Source: Ilumatobacter fluminis
Lineage (GTDB): Bacteria; Actinomycetota; Acidimicrobiia; Acidimicrobiales; Ilumatobacteraceae
Direction of reading: 5' to 3'
NCBI RefSeq assembly: GCF_004364865.1
Contig: NZ_SOAU01000001.1
Coordinates: forward strand, 248,001 to 312,000
Length of the DNA: 64,000 nucleotides
Within the stretch, counting starts at the first letter, position 1. Every line of letters starts with the position of its first letter. A program made the translations under genes and the position numbers. Below are positions 1 through 8,612 of this stretch, in pieces. Under the pieces are notes generated by a model. The model worked only from the letters and a program-made list of their open reading frames with translations, was not told the origin of the DNA and did no database searches.

Positions 1-120
1 ACCAGGTCCACCGGGATGCGGGCAGCTTCCGAGACGCCGGGAGCCACCGTGGAGGACGAATGCGACGCCGTGGAACGGAATCGTCGGGAACGGTCGGGCT
101 CGGCCTGCGAACATGGGGGT

Positions 121-546
121 GTGACGGCGGAGGAGATCATCGAGTTGTTGCGGTTGGAGCCACACCCCGAGGGCGGGCACTACACCGAGACGTGGCGTGG
201 CCCGGCAGGGGAGGGCGGCCGGGCGACGGCGACCCTCATCTATTTCATGCTCCGCGAGGGAGAACGATCGCACTGGCACCGGGTCGACGCCGCCGAGACG
301 TGGTGCTGGCACGCCGGCGCCCCGCTCCGGCTCCGAATCGACGACTGGGAGGTGTCCCTCGGCGCCGATCTGCTCGCCGGCGAACGCCCGCACGCGGTCG
401 TCCCGGCCGACTCGTGGCAGGCCGCCGAGACCACGGGCGAGTGGACGCTCGTCTCCTGTGTCGTCGCCCCCGGGTTCGATTTCGACGGGTTCGAGCTGGC
501 CCCGCCGGGCTGGGAGTACGGCCAGCCCAACCCGGGTTCGGGCTGA
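121..546 (+). CDS. DUF985 cupin-fold protein
   Basis: This gene encodes a 141-residue protein of the DUF985 cupin type, a small beta-barrel fold related to yeast YML079w whose substrate is unknown. What can be seen is the family's opening pattern (LLRLEPHPEGGHYTETWR), the phrase TATLIYFMLREGERSHWHRVDAAETWCWHAG, split here as a conserved SHWHRVDAAE core, and the ending WEYGQ. The His residues of SHWH would be the usual metal or ligand site in cupins. I chose the GTG at 121 because family similarity begins there. The frame is open back to an ATG at 16, but those 35 residues look unlike protein. The gene lies 18 bp before the DUF2207 gene on the same strand and may be cotranscribed with it. The family assignment is confident; no function is claimed. 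Confidence 0.82.
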   Translation: MTAEEIIELLRLEPHPEGGHYTETWRGPAGEGGRATATLIYFMLREGERSHWHRVDAAETWCWHAGAPLRLRIDDWEVSLGADLLAGERPHAVVPADSWQAAETTGEWTLVSCVVAPGFDFDGFELAPPGWEYGQPNPGSG

Positions 547-564
547 GCGGAGGAGTAGAACGGC

Positions 565-2352
565 ATGGGCATGATCGGCAAGATCTCACCGCTGCGGCAC
601 CTGTCGGTCGGTGTCGCCGTCGTCGGCACGACCGTCCTGACGGCGACCGGGATCATCGGCGGCGGCGCTCCGGAGAAGTACGACCAGTGGCAGTCGGTCG
701 TCGAACCGGCCGGCGCCGACGGGGTCCGCCTCACGCACGTGATCGACCAGGACTTCGGTTCGAACGACCGGCGCGGCCACGAGACCTACATCCCGAACGA
801 CTTCGGCGAACCCGTCGACATCACGGCCGAGTCACCCGACGCACCCGATGCCGTCACCGCGACCGACTTCGGCATCGACACCCGCATCCGCATCGGCGAG
901 GTCAACACCTTCATCACCGGCCAGCACCGGTACACCCTCGCCTACACGCTGCCCGAGGCGAAGCTCGACACCGGCATCCTGTCGCTCGACGTGCTCGGCG
1001 ACGACGGCGCCGAGATCGACGAGTTCGAACTCGTCGTGACCGGCTGGGTGCTCGGCGATCCGCTCTGCTTCGTCGGCGCCGCCGGCTCGAGCAACCAGTG
1101 CGAGCTCGTCGAGTCGGAGGACGGTTTCTACCGGTGGACCGTCGACGGAGTCGGCGAGAACCAGGGCGTCACCGTCGAAGGTGACATCCTCGGATCGGCG
1201 GATGTCGTGTCGGTCGAGCCGCCGCCGCTGCCGGAACGGCGCACCACCTACACCGGTGTGCTCACGCTCGCCGTGCTCGCGCTCGGCGTCATCGGCGGTG
1301 GCGGCACCTTCCTGTGGGCCCGCCGCAAGGGGCGCAACGAGGTGTTCGCCGGCGGAGCGGCCGAAGCGGCGTACGGGAAGATGCCGCCGCCCGGTTCGGC
1401 AGCGATGGCGGGTGGCACCACCTCGACCGAACTGATCACCGACGCCCGTATGGCCGACCTCGCCACGATCGAGTTCGTCCCACCGAAGGGACTGGCGCCG
1501 TGGCAAGGCCGAGTGCTCCTCGACGAGCACGCCGACTCCGGCACCATCGAGGCGTGGCTCTCCGGACTCGCCGGCATGGAGGCGATCGAGATCGTCGACG
1601 ACGGCAAGAACATGATCATCAAGAGCGGACCGAAACGCGAGCTGTTGAGCCCGGACGACGAACGACTCCTCGACGCCCTCCTCCAGGGCGGCCAGCAGTA
1701 CACGACCGGCAAGTTCAACTCGAAGTTCGCCGCTGCCTGGTCGGCGATCGGAGCGCACCAGAAACAGCAGTTGGCGCAGAGCGGCTGGTGGAAGCACCTG
1801 CCGCCCGGCAGCGGCCTCGGCACCGGCGGCAGCAGCGGCTCGCCGTTCGGTCTGATCATGGTGTTCGTCTTCATCATGATCTGGTCGGGGTCGATCTTCA
1901 CCGCCGTGATCGGCTGGTTCCAGAACCCGGTGATGGCGCTGATCGTCGGGCTCGTGTTCCCGACGATCGTGGCGTACTTCATGTACCGGGTGCTCCTGCC
2001 CGCTCGCAGCGCCGTCGGGTCGGCGCTCGCGCTCCGCACCGAGTCGTTCCGACGGTTCCTGCACGAGAGCGAGGGCCACCACGTGGAATGGGCGTGGGAG
2101 CACGGGGTGCTGCGCGAGTACTCCGGGTGGGCGGTCGCGCTCGGCGAGGCCGACGCCTGGTCGCGGGCGCTCGAGCGGGCGAACGTACCGCCACCCGCCC
2201 GGATGAGTGCCACGCCGATCATCATCGCCAACCGCATGTCGTCGGTGCAGTCGTCGTACACCAAGCCGTCGTCGAGCAGCGGCGGGAGCGGCGGCTTCCG
2301 AGGCGGCAGCGTCGGCGGTGGCGGAGGAGGCGGCTCTCGCGGCAGCTGGTGA
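565..2352 (+). CDS. DUF2207 family membrane protein
   Basis: This is a 595-residue membrane protein of the DUF2207 (YciQ-like) family, whose role is unknown. It has an N-terminal hydrophobic segment at about residues 10-32 that can act as a signal or anchor, then an extracytoplasmic beta-rich domain to about 225. A membrane segment follows at about 231-255, then a cytoplasmic stretch, two further membrane segments at about 428-478, and a soluble domain ending in a Gly/Ser-rich tail (GGSVGGGGGGGSRGSW). This order and the Gly-rich tail are typical of the family. The start is well supported by GGAGGAG about 9 bases upstream of the ATG. The gene follows the cupin gene closely. Confidence 0.85.
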   Translation: MGMIGKISPLRHLSVGVAVVGTTVLTATGIIGGGAPEKYDQWQSVVEPAGADGVRLTHVIDQDFGSNDRRGHETYIPNDFGEPVDITAESPDAPDAVTATDFGIDTRIRIGEVNTFITGQHRYTLAYTLPEAKLDTGILSLDVLGDDGAEIDEFELVVTGWVLGDPLCFVGAAGSSNQCELVESEDGFYRWTVDGVGENQGVTVEGDILGSADVVSVEPPPLPERRTTYTGVLTLAVLALGVIGGGGTFLWARRKGRNEVFAGGAAEAAYGKMPPPGSAAMAGGTTSTELITDARMADLATIEFVPPKGLAPWQGRVLLDEHADSGTIEAWLSGLAGMEAIEIVDDGKNMIIKSGPKRELLSPDDERLLDALLQGGQQYTTGKFNSKFAAAWSAIGAHQKQQLAQSGWWKHLPPGSGLGTGGSSGSPFGLIMVFVFIMIWSGSIFTAVIGWFQNPVMALIVGLVFPTIVAYFMYRVLLPARSAVGSALALRTESFRRFLHESEGHHVEWAWEHGVLREYSGWAVALGEADAWSRALERANVPPPARMSATPIIIANRMSSVQSSYTKPSSSSGGSGGFRGGSVGGGGGGGSRGSW

Positions 2353-2420
2353 CCGCATGGTTGCCGGACGACGGGGACCCCGTTCGTCGGACCGCCGCCG
2401 CTCCTGATACGAACACGTCC

Positions 2421-3284
2421 ATGGAGATCGGTTGCGTCCTGCCACACCACGAGATCGGGAGCGATCCCGGGGCGATCCGGGCGTTCGCCCAGGGCGCCGA
2501 GGAGTTGGGCATGACCCACCTGCTCGCGTACGACCACGTCGTCGGTGTCGATCGCAACCGGCCCGGCGGCTTCGAGGGCCCGTACGACTCGAACACCCAG
2601 TTCCACGAGCCGTTCGTGCTGTTCGGCTTCATGGCGGCGTGCACCACCACGATCGAGTTCGCCTCGGCGATCATCATCCTGCCGCAGCGCCAGACGGTGC
2701 TCGCGGCGAAGCAGGCCGCCGAGGTGGCGATCCTGTCCGACAACCGGTTCGTGATGGGGATCGGCGTGGGCTGGAACGACGTCGAGTACGACGCCTTGAA
2801 CGAGGAGTTCGGCAACCGCGGCAAGCGGCAGGAAGAACAGGTCGACCTCATGCGTCGGCTCTGGACCGAAGACGTGTTCAGCTACGACGGCGAGTACCAC
2901 CACTTCGAACACGCCTGCATCGCGCCGCGTCCGTCGCAGTCGATCCCGATCCTGTTCGGCGGCTCGGCGCCGGCACTGCTCGATCGGGCGGCCCGGCTCG
3001 GCGACGGCTGGTTCCCGCTCGGCACGCCGAACGACAAGTCGGCGGCCCGCATCGCCGAGATGAAGCAGGCCCGAGAGGCAGCCGGCAAGTCGTGGGACGG
3101 GTTCGAGATCCGCGCCCAGGCCCAGTACGCCGGCGGTGACCCCGACCGCTGGCGCGGCCACGCCCAGAAGTGGGCCGATCTGGGCGCGACCCACATCGCC
3201 ATCGCCACCCACAACGCCGGCGACACCGATGTCGACGGCCACCTCGCCCGCATCGCCGAATACCAGGCCGCCATCGCCGACTGA
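2421..3284 (+). CDS. LLM-class F420-dependent oxidoreductase
   Basis: This gene encodes a 287-residue luciferase-like monooxygenase-fold protein of the type that uses reduced F420. The TIM-barrel features are the N-terminal MEIGCVLPHHEIG strand, AEELGMTHLLAYDHV, the strand ending SAIIILPQRQ, and RFVMGIGVGWNDVEYDAL. The phrase PIPILFGGSAPALLDRAARLGDGW is also present in slightly varied form (SIPILFGGSAPALLDR). These are hallmarks of the LLM F420 family common in actinobacteria; the substrate cannot be read from sequence. The ATG at 2421 was chosen because the alignment to the family begins there, although the frame is open far upstream. It converges on the PPOX gene, with a hairpin-forming repeat between the two stops. 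Confidence 0.88.
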   Translation: MEIGCVLPHHEIGSDPGAIRAFAQGAEELGMTHLLAYDHVVGVDRNRPGGFEGPYDSNTQFHEPFVLFGFMAACTTTIEFASAIIILPQRQTVLAAKQAAEVAILSDNRFVMGIGVGWNDVEYDALNEEFGNRGKRQEEQVDLMRRLWTEDVFSYDGEYHHFEHACIAPRPSQSIPILFGGSAPALLDRAARLGDGWFPLGTPNDKSAARIAEMKQAREAAGKSWDGFEIRAQAQYAGGDPDRWRGHAQKWADLGATHIAIATHNAGDTDVDGHLARIAEYQAAIAD

Positions 3285-3331
3285 CCACGAGCGGCCACCG
3301 CCGACTGCCATCGCAGTCCGGCCAGCGGACG

Positions 3332-3409
3332 CCTGGTCGATTAAATCGCCTGTGCGTCCACCGGTGGACTCCTGGTGGATTTAATCGCCTTGGGGTCCGG
3401 GGTGGGGGC
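3332..3409. terminator. Two-copy 39-bp repeat with hairpin between convergent genes
   Basis: Two imperfect 39-bp copies start at 3332 and 3371, each beginning CCTGGT and containing an AT-rich core in otherwise GC-rich DNA. The cores GATTAAATC (3339-3347) and GATTTAATC (3378-3386) are exact reverse complements, so the pair can fold into a 9-bp stem. Because it lies between the stop codons of two convergent genes (3284 and 3414), a bidirectional terminator is the simplest reading. There is no U-tract, so this is inference. Confidence 0.45.
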
Positions 3410-3413
3410 GGCG

Positions 3414-3899
3414 TCAGGTGGCGATCTCGCCCTTGGTGCCGAGGTCGGGGGTGTCGTCGGTGACGAAAGCCTTGGCCATCTCGAAGATCTGGGCGAGCCG
3501 GTTCGGCGCCGCCCAGTACGACCAGCTCTCGCTGCTGACCCGCATCACGATCGCGTCGGCCTTGTCGTCGAAGAACTGTTTCGAGACGTCGTCCCACAGT
3601 TCGTCGACGGCGGTGGGATCGTCGACGTAGTGCGCTGTCCCCGACACCGACACCCAGGTCGTGCCCTCGTCGACGAGCGCGACGTCGACCCGCTGACCGT
3701 CGGCGCGCCAGCCTGCGTCGCGGGTCACGAGGAAGTCGACCCCGCCGTCGTCGGTGATCTGCTGCACGGTGAGCGGGCGTGAGCTGAGTGCCCCGTCCTC
3801 CTCGACCGTGGTCACCATCGCGACCCGCACGTCCTCGACGCGCTCTCGCACCTGCTCCAACGTCAGTTCGTCGTCCATGCCCGCTTCGGTACCCGCCAT
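3414..3899 (-). CDS. Pyridoxamine 5'-phosphate oxidase-fold (general stress 26-like) protein
   Basis: The product is a 161-residue protein of the split-beta-barrel FMN-binding PPOX superfamily, closest to general stress protein 26-like members. The pattern VRVAMVTTVEEDGALSSRP followed by VDFLVTRDAGW, GTTWVSVSGTAHYVDDP, and a Trp-containing WSYWAAP stretch fits the family, in which FMN or F420 binds at the dimer interface. The substrate is unknown. The start is uncertain: ATG at 3899 (used here) or at 3878 (MDDELTLEQV), neither with a clear ribosome-binding site. The frame remains open upstream to 4208, but that part is made of tandem DNA repeats and I do not count it as coding. Confidence 0.75.
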   Translation of the reverse strand: MAGTEAGMDDELTLEQVRERVEDVRVAMVTTVEEDGALSSRPLTVQQITDDGGVDFLVTRDAGWRADGQRVDVALVDEGTTWVSVSGTAHYVDDPTAVDELWDDVSKQFFDDKADAIVMRVSSESWSYWAAPNRLAQIFEMAKAFVTDDTPDLGTKGEIAT

Positions 3900-3953
3900 C
3901 ACGACGCCGCAACCCCATGTCTCCCCGTCGATCAGCCGCGAGCCGTCCCACCA

Positions 3954-4230
3954 CTTCTCGGTGACTGTCGTCCGGGATCCCGTACCAGAGGCCCCGAGAA
4001 GTGCGGGCGCGTTCTCGGGTGCGGTTCTTGGTGGCTGTCGTCCGGGTTTCCGCACGGGAGGCGCCGAGAACCGTCGGCGCGCTCTCGGGGCCGTCCCATC
4101 GCTTCTCGGTGGCTGTTGTCCGGTGTCCCGTACCAGAGGCCCCGAGAAGTGCGGGCGCGTTCTCGGGTGGTGGGTTCTCGGTGGCTGTCGTCCGGGTTTC
4201 CGTACCACTGACGCCGAGCATCCCGACGGG
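3954..4230. repeat. Tandem degenerate repeat, A-B-A-B order
   Basis: Four copies of a 58-77 bp unit run through the gap between the PPOX gene and the next minus-strand gene: 3954-4023, 4024-4100, 4101-4172 and 4173-4230. Each begins with a variant of TTCTCGGTGGCTGTCGTCCG. Copies 1 and 3 share an identical 44-bp stretch, and copies 2 and 4 share an identical 23-bp stretch, giving a higher-order period of about 148 bp. Inside copies 1-3 a CCGAGAA...TTCTCGG-type inverted repeat can form a hairpin. No mobile gene is present. The stretch 3900-4268 otherwise holds nothing I recognise. Confidence 0.85.
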
Positions 4231-4268
4231 CCGGGCGACGGCCTGGGTGCCGGACGACGCTGCTGTCG

Positions 4269-5180
4269 TCAGGCGGCGCGGTACGTGCCCGGGGCGATCT
4301 CGGTGGCTTCGCCTCGTTCGAGCATGCGTTGGACGTGGAGGCTCGCGCAGCGACGTTCGACGCTGTCGGCGAAGGTGTGGTCGACGTGGGGCCGGTACAC
4401 GAACCGATGCGCCACCATGTCGTCGAGGGTGCGCGGCTCGCGCAGGAACTCCAGCATCGCCTCGTGTCGACGGGGGATGACGGCGTGGAACGAGTCGAGC
4501 AGCTCGAGAAAACGCTCCCGACCCTCGATGACGCCCTTGTGGTGGAACGTCACGTAGTACTCGGCCTCCTCGTCACGCACGGCGGCGAGCGACTCGTCGA
4601 ACTGGTCGAGGTCGCTCCACACGTCGCCGTAGTACGGGCCGAAGCCGGTCAGGTCGATGTCGGAGAGGAAGAACACGCCGTCACTGATCCGGAATCCGGA
4701 GTGGCCACGGGTGTGGCCGGGCAGGTGCTGCGCCTCGACGTGCACCGTCCCGAGATCCCACACGTGGCCGTCGGTGAACCCCTCGGCATCGGGTCGCGGC
4801 GTGTAGTTGAAATGCTCGATCACCTCGGCGGCGAACTGCTCCCGGGTCTCGCCGGTGAGTCCGTACACCTCCATCAGCCCGTCGATGCTGCGAGCGCCCG
4901 GCAGGTCGTCGTCGTGGATGTGGACCCGCGCGTCGGTGAACAGGCCGTTGCCCGGCATGTGGTCTTCGTGGCTGTGCGAGTTGATGACCGCATCGATCGG
5001 TGCCGGGGCGCCGCCCATCGACACGACGTCGACCGACGGATCGATGATGACGGCCTCGCCGGCGCCCCGCACCAGCAGCGAGTTGCCCGACGGGTACTTG
5101 CCATTCTCGGCCCCGACCAGGACCGAGACGTGCTCGGTCAGTCGGAGTTCTCGATCGGCCCAATCCACCACACTCGCCAT
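4269..5180 (-). CDS. Metallo-beta-lactamase-fold hydrolase
   Basis: This gene encodes a 303-residue metallo-beta-lactamase-fold hydrolase. The metal-binding motif HSHEDH sits at about residues 89-94 in the context INSHSHEDHMPGNG. A second histidine is in HLPGHTRGHSGF and an aspartate in FFLSDIDLTGFGP, matching the usual ligands for a two-metal site. The C-terminal third is a helical region with VERRCASLHVQRMLERGEA, as in LACTB2- or glyoxalase II-like proteins that carry a small winged-helix end. The substrate cannot be told. The start MASVVDWADREL is the first in-frame ATG. Its upstream neighbour on this strand is the small DcrB-like gene that ends at 5291. Confidence 0.8.
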   Translation of the reverse strand: MASVVDWADRELRLTEHVSVLVGAENGKYPSGNSLLVRGAGEAVIIDPSVDVVSMGGAPAPIDAVINSHSHEDHMPGNGLFTDARVHIHDDDLPGARSIDGLMEVYGLTGETREQFAAEVIEHFNYTPRPDAEGFTDGHVWDLGTVHVEAQHLPGHTRGHSGFRISDGVFFLSDIDLTGFGPYYGDVWSDLDQFDESLAAVRDEEAEYYVTFHHKGVIEGRERFLELLDSFHAVIPRRHEAMLEFLREPRTLDDMVAHRFVYRPHVDHTFADSVERRCASLHVQRMLERGEATEIAPGTYRAA

Positions 5181-5290
5181 GCGCCGATTGTGTCAGCCGA
5201 GCGTGGCACGCACGTCGTCGGACCAGGCGAGCGACTCCGACGGTCGAGTGATCACGGGCAAGGACTGAACCCGTCCGTAGGGGTGACCGG

Positions 5291-5803
5291 CTACGCGGAT
5301 TCGACGGCGGAGCGGGGGCGGAGGTCGAACCGGAACGAGGCGATGATGTCGCGGATCTCCTGAAGGCGGTGTTCGTGCTCGACCTCGAAGTGGCCGATGA
5401 TCTCGAACAGCTCGACCGGCCGATCCTCACCGAAACGCGGACCGAAGAACGCGGTGTACAGCTGACCCTTGCGGCGGGCGTCGTCGCCGTCGCCGACGGT
5501 GATCTCGGCCACCCGGAGATACGACGGGCGGCCGTGCAACAGCCCCTTGCGGGACACGCCGACCTTGGCGTCGGGGTCGGTCGCCTTCAGGGCGCCGATC
5601 GCGGCGCGGGTGACGAGGTCGAGATCGAACTGGGCCGATACTCGTTTCCACATAATCCCGCAGTTCGTGCCTTCCTCGTCGTCGACGGTCAGGTAGGCGA
5701 GATGGGTGGCGGTCTGGCGAGCCGACCATCGGTCGGGCGTCTCGAACGAGAACGGGGTGATGGTCCAGAAGTCCTCGCTCGGGACGGCGTGGCGTTGCGA
5801 CAT
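5291..5803 (-). CDS. DcrB/PsbP-like small protein 1
   Basis: The 170-residue product has no signal peptide. It begins SEDFWTITPFSFETPDRWSA, has a strand-rich centre, and ends with FGPRFGEDRPVELFEIIGHF and a helix before IIASFRFDL. The layout (Phe/Trp-rich strand, 'P..W' turn, long strands, terminal ASF) resembles the DcrB/PsbP/LpqN-like fold; this is tentative. It is clearly paralogous to the gene at 12385-12894, which has FWTITPFTMTVPETWTAKQT and GPKFGDDQPVELFELVAHL. It starts 10 bp after the large beta-repeat gene stops and is probably its cotranscribed partner, driven from the palindrome-bearing promoter at about 8562. Confidence 0.7.
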   Translation of the reverse strand: MSQRHAVPSEDFWTITPFSFETPDRWSARQTATHLAYLTVDDEEGTNCGIMWKRVSAQFDLDLVTRAAIGALKATDPDAKVGVSRKGLLHGRPSYLRVAEITVGDGDDARRKGQLYTAFFGPRFGEDRPVELFEIIGHFEVEHEHRLQEIRDIIASFRFDLRPRSAVESA

Positions 5804-5813
5804 GGCGGCTCCT

Positions 5814-8489
5814 TCAGTCGAGCAGGTCGTCGGTCGTCGGTTCGTCGATCGGCAGCGGTTCGGGTTCCGGCAGGGGTGCCGGCGCCTCGACCTCGAGCTG
5901 CGGTTCGGGGATCGGTTCGGGCATCGGCTCGGGAGCGGCTTCCACGACCGGCGTCGGTTCGGGCAGCGGTTCCGGTGCGGGTTCCACGACCGGCGTCGGT
6001 TCGGGTGTCGGCGCTACCGCCGGTGCGACCGGTTCGGCACCCTTGGTCCTGGCAGGTTGCTCGGGGGCAGGTCCGGGTTCCGGCGTCGGTGTGGGAGTGG
6101 CGGCCGGCCCTGCCGGCTCGGTGCCGGTGCGAGTCGGCTGCGCCAGCGCTGGATCGGTCGCGGGTTCGGTCTCGGGTTCGGGGGCCGGTGTCGGCGTTCG
6201 GGTGATCGGGTCGTCGAGCAGGTCGTCGGTGAGGGCAGGGCGATCGGCAGCGGGGTCGTGCACCGGTTGGTCGTGCAGCCGTTCGCCGTTGTCTTCGTCG
6301 ATCGCTCGGTCGTGTGCTCGGTCGTCGGGTCGGATGGGGTGGTCGAGTGGCTCGTCGGTCGGGTCGGGTTGCTCGGTGGCCAGGTTTCGCACGGGTTCGG
6401 CTTCACGCAGCGGTGCAGCCCGGTCAGCGTCGGCCGTCCCGTCGTGCGTCGGTTCATCGGGTCGGATGCGGCGGTCGGTGGCGAGCGGCTCGTCGTTGCC
6501 CTCGAACACGACCGCCGGCTCATCGAAGGTCGTGTCGGCGCTCTCGTCGACCATTCGGCCGGTCGACGTGACGATGTCGTCGAACGGGTCGGTGGGAGCG
6601 GGGTCGGGTCGGGTCGGGTGATCTCCGGAAACGTCTCGGCCGGGCCTCGCCGTTCCCTCCGACACCCGACCCGGGAAGTTGCCGGTTGTCGTGTCGTCGG
6701 CCGCGTGGGTCGGGAGGTCGCTGGCCCTCGTCGCTTCCTCCGACACCCGACCCGGGAGGTCGGCGGTCGTTGCGTCCGCGGTGTCGTCGTCGGTGCGGAG
6801 CCGGCGTTCTCGCATGCGGGTCTCGTCGGCCAGATCGCGGCGCCGAACGTCGTCGCTCTCGTCGACAGAGGAGTCGTCGGGCGTGTCGATCTCGTCACCG
6901 ACACCCATGTCGTCGTGCCAGCTCAGGTCGAGCTGCGACTCCGGTTCGGTGCGCTCCTCGTGGTGGTACTCGCCGTAGGTGCCGACGCCCTCATCGGTGT
7001 CGGCGCGCACGCCGATCTCCATCGACGACGACCACGGATCGGCGAGCGGTCCGCTGTCGGGCGTCTCCATCGTGCCGCCGAGTTCGACGCCGGCTCCGGT
7101 GCCGTCGGCCGTACCGTCGGTGCGGAAGTCGCCGCCGACGTGGAGACCCCAGTCGCCGACCCAGGCGTGGCCGGCGACGAATCCGGCCTCGCCCGACATC
7201 TCGAAGCCGCCGGGCCCGACGTCGACCGCCGCCTCACCGGCCGCACCGACGTAGGCACCGAAGGCGTTCAGCGTGACCTCGCCGTCGGCGGTGATCTCGA
7301 CGCCGTCGGACCCGACGTCGATCCCGAGGCTGCCCTCGCCCTGCACCGTGACCAGGCCGAGCTGCATCTCGACGAACGCATCCACGTCGGCCGAGAACTC
7401 GCCGTCCTCCCACTCGACGTCGAGACTGCCGCCGGCCTCGGCGAAGCCGAGGTCGATCTCGGCGTCGGCCTCGAACGACCAGTTGCCGTCGCTGTCCCAG
7501 TTGACCCCGGCGCCGACCTCGATGAAGACGAGATCGACCGATGCCGAGATCCCCTTCTCGGGTCCGATCAGATCGACGTCGACCTCGACGATCGCCAGAT
7601 CGACCGACACCGTGCCGTCCTCGTAGTACTCGATGATCCCGAGTAGCGACCACTCCGGCTCTTCCGGGTTGGGAACGACGTTGATGACCTCACCGTCGTC
7701 GATCCACATCGTGTAGTCGGCGCCCGGTGGGTCGTAGGTGGCGAGCGCCTCGCCCTCGGGCTGGAACGGTGCGACGTTGCCCGTGTCCAGTTGGTAGACG
7801 ACCTCGCCGGTCTCGGCGTTGACGACCTGGGTGTCGTACGTCGGCGGCCCCATCGGGACGGTGTAGGCCTCGAACGCCTCGGTGTCGGGAGGGAGCCCCA
7901 TCGCGACGGTCATGGGACCGCCGACCGTGAAGGTCGAATGGTCGACCTCGTCGAGCGTGCCCACCAGTTCCCCGTCGGCCACGACGACCTGCTCCCCGTT
8001 GTAGAGCTCGAACACCTCGAGCGCACCGTCGTCGCTGTACACCTGTCCGACGTAGACCGGATCTTCGGGGAAGGCCACCGCGACGACCTCGCCGTCGGCA
8101 TTCACCATGTAGGTAGCACCGTCGGGCATCAGGTAGATGTCGACCGGTTCGCCGTCGTGGGTGTCGGAGCCGAGGTAGTACGGATCCCCGTTCGCAGCGG
8201 CCTCCGCTCGGGCAGCCGCCTCGGCTTCCTCCGCTTCGCGAGCGGCTTGCGCCTCGGCGATCTCCTCGGCCCGCACCTCGTGGCGGCCCTGCTCACGAGC
8301 CTGGATGTCCTCCCACGTCTGGACGGGAGCGTCGATCTCGGGGTCGCCGTCACCGTCGTTGTCGAGTCCGGAGAACGGGTCGCGTTCGAAGCCGCTGCCA
8401 CCGTCGGTACCGATCGTGTCCGGGCCGTCGTACTGGGTGGCCTCGTTCCCCTCGAGTGATCCGGTGACGGGTGGGTCGATGTTGCTCAC
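5814..8489 (-). CDS. Large acidic beta-repeat protein 1
   Basis: The product is an 891-residue, very acidic protein of unknown function. Residues 1-60 are disordered and carry DPFSGLD. An Ala/Glu-rich coiled-coil segment follows (about 65-100), then short beta repeats of the type 'YYLGS..DGEPVDIYLMPDGATYM'. A long central region (about 270-500) alternates Gly/Val/Asp strands and may form a beta-solenoid or barrel. The last 380 residues are low-complexity and rich in Pro, Glu, Asp and Arg, ending in PEP repeats. There is no signal peptide. It is paralogous to the protein at 8613-12383. The start is GTG at 8489, preceded by GAGGAG. A palindromic element family occurs inside the gene (6611-6672, 6707-6753). 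An ATCGGG-N6-CCCGAT site lies 72 bp upstream. Confidence 0.75.
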   Translation of the reverse strand: MSNIDPPVTGSLEGNEATQYDGPDTIGTDGGSGFERDPFSGLDNDGDGDPEIDAPVQTWEDIQAREQGRHEVRAEEIAEAQAAREAEEAEAAARAEAAANGDPYYLGSDTHDGEPVDIYLMPDGATYMVNADGEVVAVAFPEDPVYVGQVYSDDGALEVFELYNGEQVVVADGELVGTLDEVDHSTFTVGGPMTVAMGLPPDTEAFEAYTVPMGPPTYDTQVVNAETGEVVYQLDTGNVAPFQPEGEALATYDPPGADYTMWIDDGEVINVVPNPEEPEWSLLGIIEYYEDGTVSVDLAIVEVDVDLIGPEKGISASVDLVFIEVGAGVNWDSDGNWSFEADAEIDLGFAEAGGSLDVEWEDGEFSADVDAFVEMQLGLVTVQGEGSLGIDVGSDGVEITADGEVTLNAFGAYVGAAGEAAVDVGPGGFEMSGEAGFVAGHAWVGDWGLHVGGDFRTDGTADGTGAGVELGGTMETPDSGPLADPWSSSMEIGVRADTDEGVGTYGEYHHEERTEPESQLDLSWHDDMGVGDEIDTPDDSSVDESDDVRRRDLADETRMRERRLRTDDDTADATTADLPGRVSEEATRASDLPTHAADDTTTGNFPGRVSEGTARPGRDVSGDHPTRPDPAPTDPFDDIVTSTGRMVDESADTTFDEPAVVFEGNDEPLATDRRIRPDEPTHDGTADADRAAPLREAEPVRNLATEQPDPTDEPLDHPIRPDDRAHDRAIDEDNGERLHDQPVHDPAADRPALTDDLLDDPITRTPTPAPEPETEPATDPALAQPTRTGTEPAGPAATPTPTPEPGPAPEQPARTKGAEPVAPAVAPTPEPTPVVEPAPEPLPEPTPVVEAAPEPMPEPIPEPQLEVEAPAPLPEPEPLPIDEPTTDDLLD
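6611..6672. repeat. REP-like palindromic element inside a coding sequence (copy 1)
   Basis: This 62-bp element has ends GGGTCGGGTG (6611) and CACCCGACCC (6663), a 10-bp inverted repeat, and an interior with CCGGAAACG and CCGTTCCCTCCG. It closely matches the intergenic element at 49858-49915. Here it is read in frame by the minus-strand gene, at about residues 605-626. Confidence 0.75.
6707..6753. repeat. REP-like palindromic element inside a coding sequence (copy 2)
   Basis: This shorter 47-bp relative has ends GGGTCGGGAG and CACCCGACCC and the interior TTCCTCCGACACCC. It lies 34 bp from copy 1. Together the two encode the repeated peptide pattern PGRVSE at about residues 578-626 of the large acidic protein. 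Confidence 0.65.
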
Positions 8490-8561
8490 GGTGTGCTCCT
8501 CGTGCCGGTGCGGGACGGGCCGTTCATGGTGCCCATGGTGACGGCCGCCGGGCGGCGCTGC

Positions 8562-8579
8562 ATCGGGAGGATCCCCGAT
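8562..8579 (-). promoter_or_regulatory. ATCGGG-N6-CCCGAT palindrome, site 1
   Basis: The site reads ATCGGG-AGGATC-CCCGAT and lies 72 bp upstream of the GTG of the large beta-repeat gene 1. It is an exact member of the six-site family described in the findings, and all members are preceded by C. An operator for a dimeric regulator is inferred. Confidence 0.8.
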
Positions 8580-8612
8580 CGCGACTCCCGGCGGCTCGTC
8601 ACGCTGGACATG

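Noticed and set aside
2453-2470. ATCGGG-AGCGAT-CCCGGG inside the LLM oxidoreductase gene
   Set aside because: The right arm matches only four of six bases and the site lies within a coding region, so I treat it as chance and not part of the palindrome family.
3900-4208. N-terminal extension of the PPOX-fold gene through the repeat block
   Set aside because: The codons simply translate tandem DNA repeats, in more than one frame, and family similarity begins only after 3878.
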